In this document: piece by piece, positions 1 to 7,534 of the stretch
Position numbering within the stretch: position 1 is the stretch's first letter
How the letters are laid out: each line of letters begins with the position of its first letter
Assembly (NCBI GenBank): GCA_002340325.1
Contig: DDLV01000140.1
Location: forward strand, 1 to 33,182
Reading direction: 5' to 3'
DNA from: Glaciecola sp. UBA2563
GTDB lineage: Bacteria > Pseudomonadota > Gammaproteobacteria > Enterobacterales > Alteromonadaceae
Length of the DNA stretch: 33,182 nucleotides
Notes under the pieces: generated by a model
The model's input: only the letters and a program-made list of their open reading frames with translations
The model's database searches: none
What the model was told of the DNA's origin: nothing
Position numbers and translations under genes: made by a program

Positions 1-22
1 TCGAATCCCTCCCTCTCCGCCA
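1..22 (+). tRNA. 3' end of a tRNA, probably tRNA-Ser (cut by window start)
   Basis: The first 22 bases fit the end of a tRNA: the rest of the T-loop (TCGAAT), a 5-base T-stem arm CCCTC, a 7-base acceptor arm CCTCTCC, discriminator G and an encoded CCA. The implied 5' acceptor arm GGAGAGG with a G discriminator is typical of gammaproteobacterial serine tRNAs. The anticodon lies outside the window, so the amino acid is an inference. Confidence 0.75.
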
Positions 23-171
23 AATTCTAAAGATTCAGCTCCAACGTCTCGTTTGCTAAATACTCCTTGTCCTTTAATTAAAATTTTTTAGTCTCGCAAA
101 AAATATACTTTAGACCTATCACGTCATTTTATATTGTTTATTTCTTTGTTTTTTTCCTATTTGTGTTACCT

Positions 172-180
172 TGATACTAT
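172..180 (+). promoter_or_regulatory. Possible extended -10 promoter of uvrY
   Basis: TG-A-TACTAT reads as an extended -10 element (TACTAT at 175-180) about 40 bases before the uvrY start. No convincing -35 is visible in the T-rich stretch upstream. It fits by position and sequence only. Confidence 0.35.
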
Positions 181-219
181 AAAAAAAGAAAAAGATGTTT
201 CGAACTTCGGTAGCAAGCT

Positions 220-861
220 GTGATCAGAATTTTAGTAGTGGATGACCATGATCTTGTGCGCACAGGGATATGCCGTATATTAAATGATATCAATGACTTC
301 AAAGTGATTGGCGAGTTAGGCAGTGGCGAAGACGCTGTAGATTACTGTCGAAAAAAAACGCCAGACATCGTGCTCATGGACATTGACATGCCTGGTATTG
401 GTGGCCTTGAAGCTACTAGAAAGGTCATTCGTTTTTGTGACGACACCCGTGTTATTTGTCTTTCGGCGCATAAATTACATCCAATGCCCTCAAAGATTAT
501 GAAGGCAGGTGCATTCGGTTTTTTAACCAAAGACGCCCCTCATCATGAAATGATAAATGCGATATATAAGGTTAATTCGGGTCAAAAGTATATAGCGCCT
601 GAAATTGCCCAACAGATAGCAATAGGTGAATTAGACGTAAGCGTGCAAAACCCCTTTGATCAGCTCAGTGATAGAGAGTTGGAAATAGCTATGTGGATCA
701 CAAAAGGCGTTAAGGTTACGGAGATTGCGAAACGGTTGAACCTCAGCACAAAAACAGTTAATACGTATCGGTATAGAATGTTTGATAAGCTACATGTAGA
801 CTCCGACGTTGAATTAACTCACCTGGCTTTGCGTCACAAGCTAATTCAAACTAGCGCATAA
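220..861 (+). CDS. uvrY: Two-component response regulator UvrY/GacA
   Basis: NarL/FixJ-type response regulator of the BarA/UvrY (GacS/GacA) system, which in gammaproteobacteria activates CsrB-type small RNAs that titrate CsrA. The receiver domain spans about residues 1-120, with acidic pocket D8-D9, phospho-acceptor D54 in VLMDIDMPG, S82 and K104. A LuxR-type HTH follows at about 148-213 (LSDRELEIA, then TKTVNTYRYRMF). The length (213 residues) and nearly the whole sequence follow E. coli UvrY. The start is GTG at 220, because MIRILVVDDH aligns directly with the family N-terminus; the Shine-Dalgarno is poor. uvrC follows 64 bases downstream, the conserved gammaproteobacterial neighbour. No histidine kinase is in the window, as expected for an orphan-encoded partner. 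Confidence 0.95.
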   Translation: MIRILVVDDHDLVRTGICRILNDINDFKVIGELGSGEDAVDYCRKKTPDIVLMDIDMPGIGGLEATRKVIRFCDDTRVICLSAHKLHPMPSKIMKAGAFGFLTKDAPHHEMINAIYKVNSGQKYIAPEIAQQIAIGELDVSVQNPFDQLSDRELEIAMWITKGVKVTEIAKRLNLSTKTVNTYRYRMFDKLHVDSDVELTHLALRHKLIQTSA

Positions 862-925
862 ACTACTGCAATCATGGTTCAACACTCTGTAAATTAACTA
901 CATTATGTAGCTTCAATATAACGAT

Positions 926-2758
926 ATGGCGCAATCAAAAGATGATGTATTTAATCACGATCATTTCCTGAAAAGCGTTACTGACGACCCTGGCGTCTAT
1001 CGCATGTATAACGTTGGTGGCGACGTGATATATGTTGGTAAAGCGAATAATCTCAAAAAACGACTTTCAAGTTACTTCAAGACAACGCTAGACAACCGCA
1101 AAACACAATCACTGGTTTCACAAATAGCCAATATTGATGTAACTATTGTCCGCAGTGAAACAGAAGCATTTCTCCTAGAAAACAACTATATAAAAAAGTA
1201 TCGACCCAGATACAACGTTGTTTTAAGAGATGATAAGTCTTATCCCTTTATATTTTTATCTGACCATCAACACCCAAGCCTAAGCTTTCACAGAGGAAAT
1301 AAGAAAAAACAGGGTGAATATTTTGGGCCCTATCCAAGCGCATGGTCAGTGAGAGCGAGTTTAAAGACACTTCAAAAACTCTTTCCAATTCGACAGTGCG
1401 AAGATAGTTATTATAAAAATCGCTCACGCCCTTGCTTGCAGTATCAAATGAATAGATGCTCTGCTCCGTGTGTAAGCGGTTATGTAACGGATGAACTGTA
1501 TGAACAACAGGTTAAACTAGCTTCATTGTTTTTGAGAGGCAAAAATAATGAAGTTATCAACACGTTAGTCAAGAATATGGAAGAGGCGAGTGAGCGATTA
1601 CAGTTTGAGCAAGCGGCGCGGTATCGAGATCAAATTTCGGCACTTCGAAAAGTACAAGAAAGGCAAATAGTTAGTACGACTCAGCAAGAAATGGATGTGT
1701 TTGGTTTTTCGCATAAGAATGGGATTGCAACAGTCTATGGTATTTTTATTCGGGATAATCAAATCCTAGGTAGTAAAGCGTTCTTCCCTAAAATTCCAAA
1801 AGGCGCAGATGGTGACGAAATATTTAGTGCGTTTTTATTGCAATTTTATCTCGCGGGAAACAAAACAATTCCTAAACAAATTGTTATCCCTATTAAGTTA
1901 AAGGAACAAACCCAGATAGAAATCGTATTAACATCAGAAGCAAAACGAAAAGTAAATTTCTTCATTGGTGCGCGAGACGAAAAACGTAAATATTTAGAGC
2001 TGGCAGATAAAAATGCTGAAAATGCGCTAAACACCCAACAAAATCAACAACGCTCGTTACACGCGAGGTTTTCTGATTTAGAGCAATTGATTGAAGTAGA
2101 AAAGCCTTTAAAAAGGTTAGAATGCTTTGACATTTCTCACACCTCTGGACAACAAACTGTCGCGTCTTGCGTTGTGTTTGATAGAGATGGTCCAAAGAAA
2201 AGTGATTACAGAAGATTCAACATCGAAGGCATTACACCTGGTGATGATTACGCTGCAATGGCACAAGCATTAAAACGGAGATATAAACCTTCATCTAAAG
2301 ACGCAAAGCTCCCTGATTTACTTTTAATTGATGGCGGTAAAGGTCAATTAAGCCAAGCAGAAATGCACTTTAATGATTGGCCAGAAGAGACTAAACCATT
2401 GATTCTAGGTGTCGCTAAAGGCACGAGTCGAAAGCCTGGACTTGAAACGCTGTTATTTGCTTATTCTCATCAACAACTGCCGGTTAATGCCGACCAACCA
2501 GGGTTGCATCTTATACAACACATTCGAGATGAATCACATCGTTTTGCTATTACTGGTCATAGAGCGCGAAGGCAAAAAGCAAAGACAACCTCACCGTTAG
2601 AAGAAATTCCGGGTATTGGTGCTAAAAAGCGGCAGGCGTTATTAAAATACATGGGTGGTTTACGAGGACTGAAAAAAGCAAGCCAAGAGGAAATAGCAAA
2701 AGTACCAGGCATAGGTGACTCACTGGCAGAAGTTATCTACGATAATCTACATCCTTAA
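926..2758 (+). CDS. uvrC: Excinuclease ABC subunit C
   Basis: UvrC makes both incisions around a lesion in nucleotide excision repair, acting with UvrA and UvrB. Domains in order: GIY-YIG nuclease at about residues 18-95 (GVYRMY, then VIYVGKA), a cysteine cluster near 155-185 (C-x-x-R-x-CLQYQ...RC...C), a UVR/UvrB-interaction helix near 205-245, the RNase H-like 5' nuclease half (ECFDISH, LIDGGKGQL, HIRDESHRFAI), and tandem helix-hairpin-helix motifs at the end (IPGIGAKKRQALL, VPGIGDSLAE). At 610 residues it equals E. coli UvrC. ATG 926 is preceded by no clear Shine-Dalgarno but gives the family N-terminus. It lies between uvrY and pgsA, as in E. coli. Confidence 0.97.
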   Translation: MAQSKDDVFNHDHFLKSVTDDPGVYRMYNVGGDVIYVGKANNLKKRLSSYFKTTLDNRKTQSLVSQIANIDVTIVRSETEAFLLENNYIKKYRPRYNVVLRDDKSYPFIFLSDHQHPSLSFHRGNKKKQGEYFGPYPSAWSVRASLKTLQKLFPIRQCEDSYYKNRSRPCLQYQMNRCSAPCVSGYVTDELYEQQVKLASLFLRGKNNEVINTLVKNMEEASERLQFEQAARYRDQISALRKVQERQIVSTTQQEMDVFGFSHKNGIATVYGIFIRDNQILGSKAFFPKIPKGADGDEIFSAFLLQFYLAGNKTIPKQIVIPIKLKEQTQIEIVLTSEAKRKVNFFIGARDEKRKYLELADKNAENALNTQQNQQRSLHARFSDLEQLIEVEKPLKRLECFDISHTSGQQTVASCVVFDRDGPKKSDYRRFNIEGITPGDDYAAMAQALKRRYKPSSKDAKLPDLLLIDGGKGQLSQAEMHFNDWPEETKPLILGVAKGTSRKPGLETLLFAYSHQQLPVNADQPGLHLIQHIRDESHRFAITGHRARRQKAKTTSPLEEIPGIGAKKRQALLKYMGGLRGLKKASQEEIAKVPGIGDSLAEVIYDNLHP

Positions 2759-2807
2759 GTCAAATTTTTTGATATTATCGCCAAAAGGGTTTTTTTATTG
2801 TAGTTAT

Positions 2808-3383
2808 ATGGTCTGGACGGTTCCAAATTGCATCACTGTTTTTAGGGTGCTGCTTATTCCAATTTTTGTTGCAGTGTACTTTCTTGATTGGAAATGGGCT
2901 AGGGAAACTGCTGCATTTATCTTTTGGTTAGCCGCTATCACGGATTGGATAGATGGCTATCTTGCCAGAAAGTTGGAACAATCAAGTGCATTTGGCGCGT
3001 TTCTAGACCCGGTAGCGGATAAACTCATCGTTGCTGCTGCGCTAATAATGGTGACCCACACATTTTCTTCCGTGTGGATCACAATCCCTGCGATAGTGAT
3101 AATGATGCGAGAAATCTTTGTCTCAGCTCTGCGAGAGTGGATGAGTCAATTTGGGATATCAGACGCTGTAAAAGTTAATTTCTTGGGAAAAATTAAAACC
3201 ACAGCCCAGATGCTTGCATTAATAGGTTTGTTGTCAGGATTGGAAATGTTTATGGGCATTCCGATTTATTGGGTAACATTGGGCAAACTCCTATTATGGA
3301 TTAGCGCAATCCTTTCGATTTGGTCAATGATTTTGTATGCGGCAAGTGCATGGAAAGCTGCTAAAGAAAGCGACGTATTTTAA
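2808..3383 (+). CDS. pgsA: CDP-diacylglycerol-glycerol-3-phosphate 3-phosphatidyltransferase
   Basis: Inner-membrane enzyme joining CDP-diacylglycerol and glycerol 3-phosphate into phosphatidylglycerophosphate, the committed step to phosphatidylglycerol and cardiolipin. The complete CDP-alcohol phosphotransferase motif is visible: D46-x2-D49-G50-x2-A53-R54-x8-G63-x3-D67-x3-D71. Several hydrophobic segments follow. I start it at ATG 2808 (191 residues), because the N-terminus VPNCITVFRVLLIPIF matches the family. The frame stays open upstream into the uvrC coding end, but that extension is unlike PgsA. There is no good Shine-Dalgarno. It lies 49 bases after uvrC and before the tRNA cluster, the usual order. 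Confidence 0.95.
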   Translation: MVWTVPNCITVFRVLLIPIFVAVYFLDWKWARETAAFIFWLAAITDWIDGYLARKLEQSSAFGAFLDPVADKLIVAAALIMVTHTFSSVWITIPAIVIMMREIFVSALREWMSQFGISDAVKVNFLGKIKTTAQMLALIGLLSGLEMFMGIPIYWVTLGKLLLWISAILSIWSMILYAASAWKAAKESDVF

Positions 3384-3578
3384 GTTAATCTGCCAAGAAA
3401 TAATCGGAAAAGAGATAGCACTAGAATTGCACGTATGTGCAGGACAAAATGAACGATAGCAAGTATTGATAATACAGCCAATCGATTTGCTTTGTTCAAA
3501 AAATCGCCAAACAGTTGTTTTTATGGTAGTTAAAAACAGCAATCGTTAGAAAATGATGAAATCATCTCCTTTTATAGG

Positions 3579-3606
3579 TTGACAGATTGGTGAATCTCGG
3601 TACAAT
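3579..3606 (+). promoter_or_regulatory. Sigma-70 promoter of the tRNA Gly-Cys-Leu operon
   Basis: A perfect -35 TTGACA (3579-3584) is followed after 16 bases by -10 TACAAT (3601-3606), with CTCGCGCA immediately downstream. The GC-rich stretch between -10 and the expected start near 3613 is typical of stringently controlled stable-RNA promoters. tRNA-Gly begins at 3675. The 195 bases between pgsA and this promoter show no gene. Confidence 0.75.
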
Positions 3607-3674
3607 CTCGCGCACATTTCGAAGCAGGCACAAGCAAATGCATGTAGTCATAGCTTCAGGTATAGAAGTTTTAA

Positions 3675-3750
3675 GCGGGTGTAGCTCAGTTGGTAGAGCA
3701 CAACCTTGCCAAGGTTGGGGTCACGAGTTCGAGTCTCGTTACCCGCTCCA
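3675..3750 (+). tRNA. glyW: tRNA-Gly (anticodon GCC)
   Basis: A 76-base cloverleaf with encoded CCA. Acceptor GCGGGTG pairs with TACCCGC (last pair G-T). The D-arm is TAGCTCAGTTGGTAGAGCA, anticodon stem CAACC/GGTTG encloses loop TTGCCAA (GCC), and the T-loop is TTCGAGT. First gene of a three-tRNA operon with the same order as E. coli glyW-cysT-leuZ. The symbol follows that synteny. Confidence 0.96.
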
Positions 3751-3787
3751 AGCTTTCTCAAAGCTTGTTATTCAGAACTTGTATCAT

Positions 3788-3862
3788 GGCGCTGTGGCAG
3801 AATGGCGATGCAGCGGATTGCAAATCCGTACAATTCCGGTTCGAATCCGGTCGGCGCCTCCA
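3788..3862 (+). tRNA. cysT: tRNA-Cys (anticodon GCA)
   Basis: A 75-base cloverleaf with encoded CCA. Acceptor GGCGCTG pairs with CGGCGCC (T-G at the sixth pair), and the discriminator is T. Anticodon stem GCGGA/TCCGT encloses loop TTGCAAA (GCA). T-loop TTCGAAT. Second gene of the tRNA operon, 37 bases after tRNA-Gly. Confidence 0.96.
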
Positions 3863-3883
3863 CTTCTAAGCGCGTAATCCAAA

Positions 3884-3970
3884 GCCCGGGTGGTGAAATT
3901 GGTAGACACAAGGGATTTAAAATCCCTCGTCGGTAACGACGTGCCGGTTCAAGTCCGGCCCCGGGCACCA
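3884..3970 (+). tRNA. leuZ: tRNA-Leu (anticodon UAA)
   Basis: An 87-base class II tRNA with encoded CCA. Acceptor GCCCGGG pairs with CCCGGGC, anticodon stem AGGGA/TCCCT encloses loop TTTAAAA (TAA), and there is a long variable arm (CGTCGGTAACGACG) with T-loop TTCAAGT. Last gene of the tRNA operon. Its 3' end borders the accessory-looking gap to the right. Confidence 0.96.
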
Positions 3971-4134
3971 TTTCTATAAGAATTATCTTTGATTGGCTTT
4001 TGATCCCTTAAGCATCCATGAAATATATTCTTTCGAATTTCATAACCTATTGAAGTCCTTATCCGTTAACTCTGCAATTTAGAACCTTTGAGTCATAAAT
4101 GGCCAAGGTAATCGATTCATTTAATAGGATTCGT

Positions 4135-4183
4135 AATAAAACCATCGCGGCAATTGGACCAGGTTAACGCGATGTCTTTTATT
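4135..4183. terminator. Possible tRNA-operon terminator (imperfect inverted repeat)
   Basis: Left arm AATAAAACCATCGCG (4135-4149) and right arm CGCGATGTCTTTTATT (4168-4183) are complementary apart from a bulge and mismatch. They enclose 18 bases. The right arm ends in a T-rich run, as in an intrinsic terminator reading rightward; the A-run on the left would serve leftward transcription. It lies 165 bases after tRNA-Leu, so it may end the tRNA transcript. The loop is longer than usual. Confidence 0.4.
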
Positions 4184-4629
4184 TGCGACAACGTCATTTG
4201 ACGAAACGATAGCAAAGCGTAAAAAAAATGTTAAAAAACAAACATCTAAAATTAAAATAGTTTAATGTTAAGAAGTTTGAGTAATTCGAAACATTAATTC
4301 GAGTATTAACTAACATACTCAAATAACATACAAGTTCATACTCATCCTATGCTTTCGTCGCGAAAAACTGATTAAGTTCACGTAAACATTTTTTATTATG
4401 ATAATAGAGCCCCAATAAACCTATGTAGATACCCACTACTGCATTGATATAAGCTCACATACCCGCCATTGAATGTATAATCTAAGGCGATAAATTTACG
4501 GCCTAGTACATTTTCTCCAGTTTATTTACTTATCATCAATTATGTATGTTAGTTGCGACACCATGGTGGGTTAATTATTAAACATTCTTTATTTATATGC
4601 CTCTATGTCTATGAATAATATAGCAATAA

Positions 4630-4857
4630 TTAATTGGCACGCAGGTTGCTTTGCCATTCTTCGTAGAAAACAAAAATAAGAATGCCTCAGACGCTGTTCC
4701 ACGTTTTTCCAAATCAATGGATCGAATCAGAAAAGAGCAATTGAGACAACTTGAATAGTTGCTTCAAAAATCGTTGCAAATTTCTAATGGCAAAGTGCGA
4801 AAGCAAAATGGATTACAAACGCAATTGAAACGTCAGGAGCGTTGGTTGAGGCGCTAG
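4630..4857 (+). pseudogene. Possible decayed reading frame with internal amber stop
   Basis: One frame runs from just after a stop at 4627 to a stop at 4855 and is broken only by TAG at 4756-4758. The conceptual peptide on both sides of the TAG is Lys/Arg/Gln/Glu-rich and looks protein-like: SMDRIRKEQLRQLE before it, LLQKSLQISNGKVRKQNGL after it. A CAG-to-TAG change would explain the break. No start codon with a ribosome binding site is visible and no family is recognised, so this could equally be chance. Confidence 0.2.
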
Positions 4858-4993
4858 TTTCTACACTTCGTCAAGTAATGATGAATCATATATGCAGGAT
4901 GCAGCCAAGTAGCTAACTACATTGTCGTGTTAGCCATCAAGACAAGACAGATAGTGTCTTTGTTTCTTTGTTTTCAACTTATGGGGAAAAAAA

Positions 4994-6547
4994 ATGAAAG
5001 CTACAATCGTAGCGGTGTTGCTATGTGTATTTTGTGCGTCGACGGCAAGTGCAAAGATTAAGTGGACGAATAATGTTAAAGGGCCAAGAGGAGAGTTACC
5101 TGCGGTACCGGCTGCGAAAGGTTTTGGTGTCTATACAAGACCAGCTAAAAACGCAAGAGTTTATAAGGTTACTAACCTCAAGGAAAAAGGGCGAGGCTCT
5201 CTCGAGGATTGTATAAATGGCAAAGGAAACAGAGTTTGCGTTTTTGAGGTTGCAGGGCGAATCAAGTACCGTAACATTCTAAAAATCAACAATCCGAATA
5301 TACATATCGCTGGACAAACTGCACCTCATCCCGGCATCGTTATACAAGCACCGCAAAGTATTATTAGGACGAGTAATGTCGTAATTGAACATGTCAGGTT
5401 CATGTCCTCTGACGAGATTACTAATCGCAACATACGGGATACGAAGGGTTATCATAATCGCGATGCGTTGGCAATTGAGTCATACCGGCCAATTAAAAAT
5501 ATATTTTTGAATCACGTTTCGATAAACTTTGGCATTGATAGTAACTTGGATGTTTGGGGTAACATCAACAATGTGTCCATTAGAAACTCATTAATTGCGC
5601 TCCCTCTGCATTACAGTATGCACGTTGATAGAAGCAGGGGAAGTTGGAGAGACTTACAACCCCATGCAATGAATTTATTAATTGGTCATGCGGTAGGGAA
5701 TATTGATGTAACAAGAAGTGTTTTAGGGTATGCGCACGATAGACAACCAAGAAGTGGTGCTAAAAACCTCTTTTTCAGCGAAAACGTTGTTTATGACTCT
5801 AGCCGGAATATATTTGTAGATTTATATACGAAGCGTGGTGGTAACAGAACTGTCGAGTCAAATGTTGTTGGCAATATATTTATTAGCAAGAGAAGTAGTC
5901 GGCAAAGCATTGTTAATCTTTGGGCCGAAAGAAATAGTCGAATCAACCTGTATGCTTCAAAAAATAACTTATTGCTACGCAATGGACGGACTGTTCGTAC
6001 ACCATCTGCCAGACAGTCTGTGATAGATAGAAAGAGAGGAGGGTACTCTCGTATTTCATCGCGACCGGTGAAAACACCTCATCGTCAATCTATTCCGAGA
6101 AGTCCGGTTAGAGAGCGAACAGTTCTCGACAACGCAGGTGCCAGACCAGCATTTCGAATACAACTTGAAAGAGACATTGTACGCAATATTAAATCGCGAA
6201 GGGGAGAGCTTGTGAATTGTTATCACGAGCGTGGCGATCATCGATTTGATCAAGTACTTCGTCGTTACGCGAAGTATCCAGGTAAGAATGCGCCGTCTAT
6301 AAGAGATAGATGTGAACTTGATAGAAAAGGTTGGAATGGCTGGAGAAGGTGGTTACTTTCCACGCGCATTATGAAACGACATTCTTTAGATCCAAGAATG
6401 CCGAGTAAGAGAGATATGAATAGAGTTTTACCTAGCGGATACACTCAATTAGAAGCATTTCTGCATGCTTGTTCGCGGAAAGTTGAAAACAATCATGGTG
6501 ACTGTCATCGAAGAGCGATTGACAAAAGAGGACGTGGTTGGGATTAG
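4994..6547 (+). CDS. Secreted pectate-lyase-like parallel beta-helix protein
   Basis: A Sec signal peptide (residues 1-20, cut after ASTASA) leads a right-handed beta-helix protein of the kind annotated as PL1-like pectate lyase. Family hallmarks in order: GFGVYTR near 44-50, VTNLKEKGRGSLEDCI, VFEVAGRI, INNPNIHIAGQTAPHPGI, DALAIESYRPIKNIFLNHVS, HDRQPRSGAKNLFFSENVVYD (a basic strand like the one that carries the catalytic Arg), DNAGARPAFR near 378, and a GYTQLEAFL ending. The usual second acidic residue after the GxD of the calcium-site strand reads Ser here (GIDSNLDV), so activity is uncertain. The C-terminal 170 residues are unusually Arg-rich. ATG 4994 follows GGGGAA. It is monocistronic: gap upstream, terminator downstream. 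Likely extracellular or periplasmic polysaccharide degradation; substrate unknown. Confidence 0.7.
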   Translation: MKATIVAVLLCVFCASTASAKIKWTNNVKGPRGELPAVPAAKGFGVYTRPAKNARVYKVTNLKEKGRGSLEDCINGKGNRVCVFEVAGRIKYRNILKINNPNIHIAGQTAPHPGIVIQAPQSIIRTSNVVIEHVRFMSSDEITNRNIRDTKGYHNRDALAIESYRPIKNIFLNHVSINFGIDSNLDVWGNINNVSIRNSLIALPLHYSMHVDRSRGSWRDLQPHAMNLLIGHAVGNIDVTRSVLGYAHDRQPRSGAKNLFFSENVVYDSSRNIFVDLYTKRGGNRTVESNVVGNIFISKRSSRQSIVNLWAERNSRINLYASKNNLLLRNGRTVRTPSARQSVIDRKRGGYSRISSRPVKTPHRQSIPRSPVRERTVLDNAGARPAFRIQLERDIVRNIKSRRGELVNCYHERGDHRFDQVLRRYAKYPGKNAPSIRDRCELDRKGWNGWRRWLLSTRIMKRHSLDPRMPSKRDMNRVLPSGYTQLEAFLHACSRKVENNHGDCHRRAIDKRGRGWD

Positions 6548-6570
6548 TTACTTGTCCCCACAGTAAACGC

Positions 6571-6614
6571 AAAGGTGCTTCAACATGACTTCTGTTAAGC
6601 ACCTTTTCTTTCTT
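6571..6614 (+). terminator. Intrinsic terminator after the pectate-lyase-like gene
   Basis: Stem AAAGGTGCTT (6571-6580) pairs perfectly with AAGCACCTTT (6597-6606). Four more pairs (AACA/TGTT) lie inside it across a one-base mismatch, and a T-rich run follows. It separates the beta-helix gene from the sulfurtransferase operon. Confidence 0.85.
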
Positions 6615-6635
6615 CAGGAATACGTCAAACAAGTC

Positions 6636-6644
6636 TGGTATACT
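6636..6644 (+). promoter_or_regulatory. Extended -10 promoter of the sulfurtransferase operon
   Basis: TG-G-TATACT (TATACT at 6639-6644) is a near-consensus extended -10. It lies 33 bases before the gene start and just after the terminator. The -35 region is weak, which extended -10 promoters tolerate. Confidence 0.55.
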
Positions 6645-6676
6645 CACAAAAACACCAGTTAGTTAACCTATGATTG

Positions 6677-7525
6677 ATGCGAAATCTTTCTATCATTGAC
6701 ACCCAAACTTTAGCTTCGTTCATTGAAAGTAACCGAGAAATAATACTTTTATATACGACGGTAAAATCCGGCAATTGGCCAAAACCAGAAATCATAAATC
6801 AACATCCAAACCAATTTATCCCCGGCTCTCTTTATTTTGATTTTGAGGACGTTATCGTTGATACATCATCTGATTTGAGCAATATGATGCCGTCTCAGCA
6901 AGTCTTTGAGAGTGAAGTGAGGAAGCTTGGTATTAACAACGATTCAGAGGTTGTCGTATATGACGATTTTGGAAATTTCTGCGCTTCACGCGTCTGGTTT
7001 ATGTTTAAGAGTATGGGGTTTAATAATATTTGTGTACTAGATGGTGGATTGCCCGAATGGTTACACCAAGGATTCTCCACAGTAGAGCAGTGCGAAACAC
7101 CAACAAATATAGGTGGTTTCAGTGCCGCATTATCAAAGGATTTTCAATTTGTATCGAGCGAATTTGTAATTAATAACATGACGTCTAATGATAGATCTCT
7201 ATTGGATGCTAGAGGAGCAAAACGTTTTACTGGAGAGGAAGCTGATCCTAGAAAAGGTGTACGCTCTGGCCATATTCCTAACTCAAAAAGCTTACACTAC
7301 GCGACGCTTCTTGATGGTAAAGGTTGTTTTCTCCCCGAAGCTAAGTTACGCAGCCTTTTACCAACTTCGCAAAACGGTATGGTCTTTTCCTGTGGCAGCG
7401 GTGTCACAGCTTGTATTCTAGCGCAAGCTGCAGATATGGTCGGGATTTCCCCGCTTTTTGTCTACGATGGTTCTTGGTCAGAATGGGGCGCTAGAGAAGA
7501 ACTGCCGGTCGAAACGAAGAAGTAG
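6677..7525 (+). CDS. sseA: Sulfurtransferase (rhodanese / 3-mercaptopyruvate sulfurtransferase, SseA-like)
   Basis: Two-domain rhodanese-family enzyme moving sulfane sulfur from thiosulfate or 3-mercaptopyruvate to a thiol acceptor such as cyanide or thioredoxin. The N-terminal inactive rhodanese domain covers about residues 1-140 (VVVYDDFGNFCASRVWFM, LDGGLPEWL). The C-terminal domain has LLDARGAKRFTGEEADPR, RSGHIPNSKSL and the active loop SCGSGVTAC with Cys239. CGSGVT favours mercaptopyruvate over the rhodanese CRKGVT loop. ATG 6677 is used; a TTG lies one codon upstream, and the ATG at 6670 is out of frame. It is the first gene of a five-gene plus-strand operon, with 9 bases to the next gene. 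The symbol is by family and length (282 residues). Confidence 0.82.
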   Translation: MRNLSIIDTQTLASFIESNREIILLYTTVKSGNWPKPEIINQHPNQFIPGSLYFDFEDVIVDTSSDLSNMMPSQQVFESEVRKLGINNDSEVVVYDDFGNFCASRVWFMFKSMGFNNICVLDGGLPEWLHQGFSTVEQCETPTNIGGFSAALSKDFQFVSSEFVINNMTSNDRSLLDARGAKRFTGEEADPRKGVRSGHIPNSKSLHYATLLDGKGCFLPEAKLRSLLPTSQNGMVFSCGSGVTACILAQAADMVGISPLFVYDGSWSEWGAREELPVETKK

Positions 7526-7534
7526 TAATTCTTA

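Larger units (their letters stand above)
3971..4993. other. 1-kb gap without an intact gene
   Basis: No reading frame with a plausible start, ribosome binding site and protein-like sequence covers this stretch. It is AT-rich. It holds a long imperfect inverted repeat (4135-4183), a 12-base palindrome CGTCATTTGACG (4192-4203), an 8-base inverted repeat TTTGAGTA/TACTCAAA (4276-4323) with a competing pair GAGTAT/ATACTC inside it, a possible decayed frame (4630-4857), and a small inverted repeat AGACA/TGTCT (4945-4959) about 35 bases before the next start. No repeat of the tRNA-Leu 3' end, integrase or transposase was seen. Confidence 0.6.

Noticed and set aside
2715..2807. Longer pgsA with 31 extra N-terminal residues
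   Set aside because: The extension lies partly inside uvrC and does not resemble PgsA; ATG 2808 gives the family N-terminus.
3587..3971. Open frames of 67-96 residues on both strands across the tRNA cluster
   Set aside because: They run through three clear tRNA genes and the translations are the tRNA sequences read as protein.
4099..4167. 22-codon frame starting ATGGCCAAGG
   Set aside because: No ribosome binding site, very short, and its end lies in the inverted repeat.
3971..6670. Integrative element inserted at tRNA-Leu
   Set aside because: No integrase, no repeat of the tRNA 3' end and no transposase remnants were seen; kept only as a question for comparative genomics.
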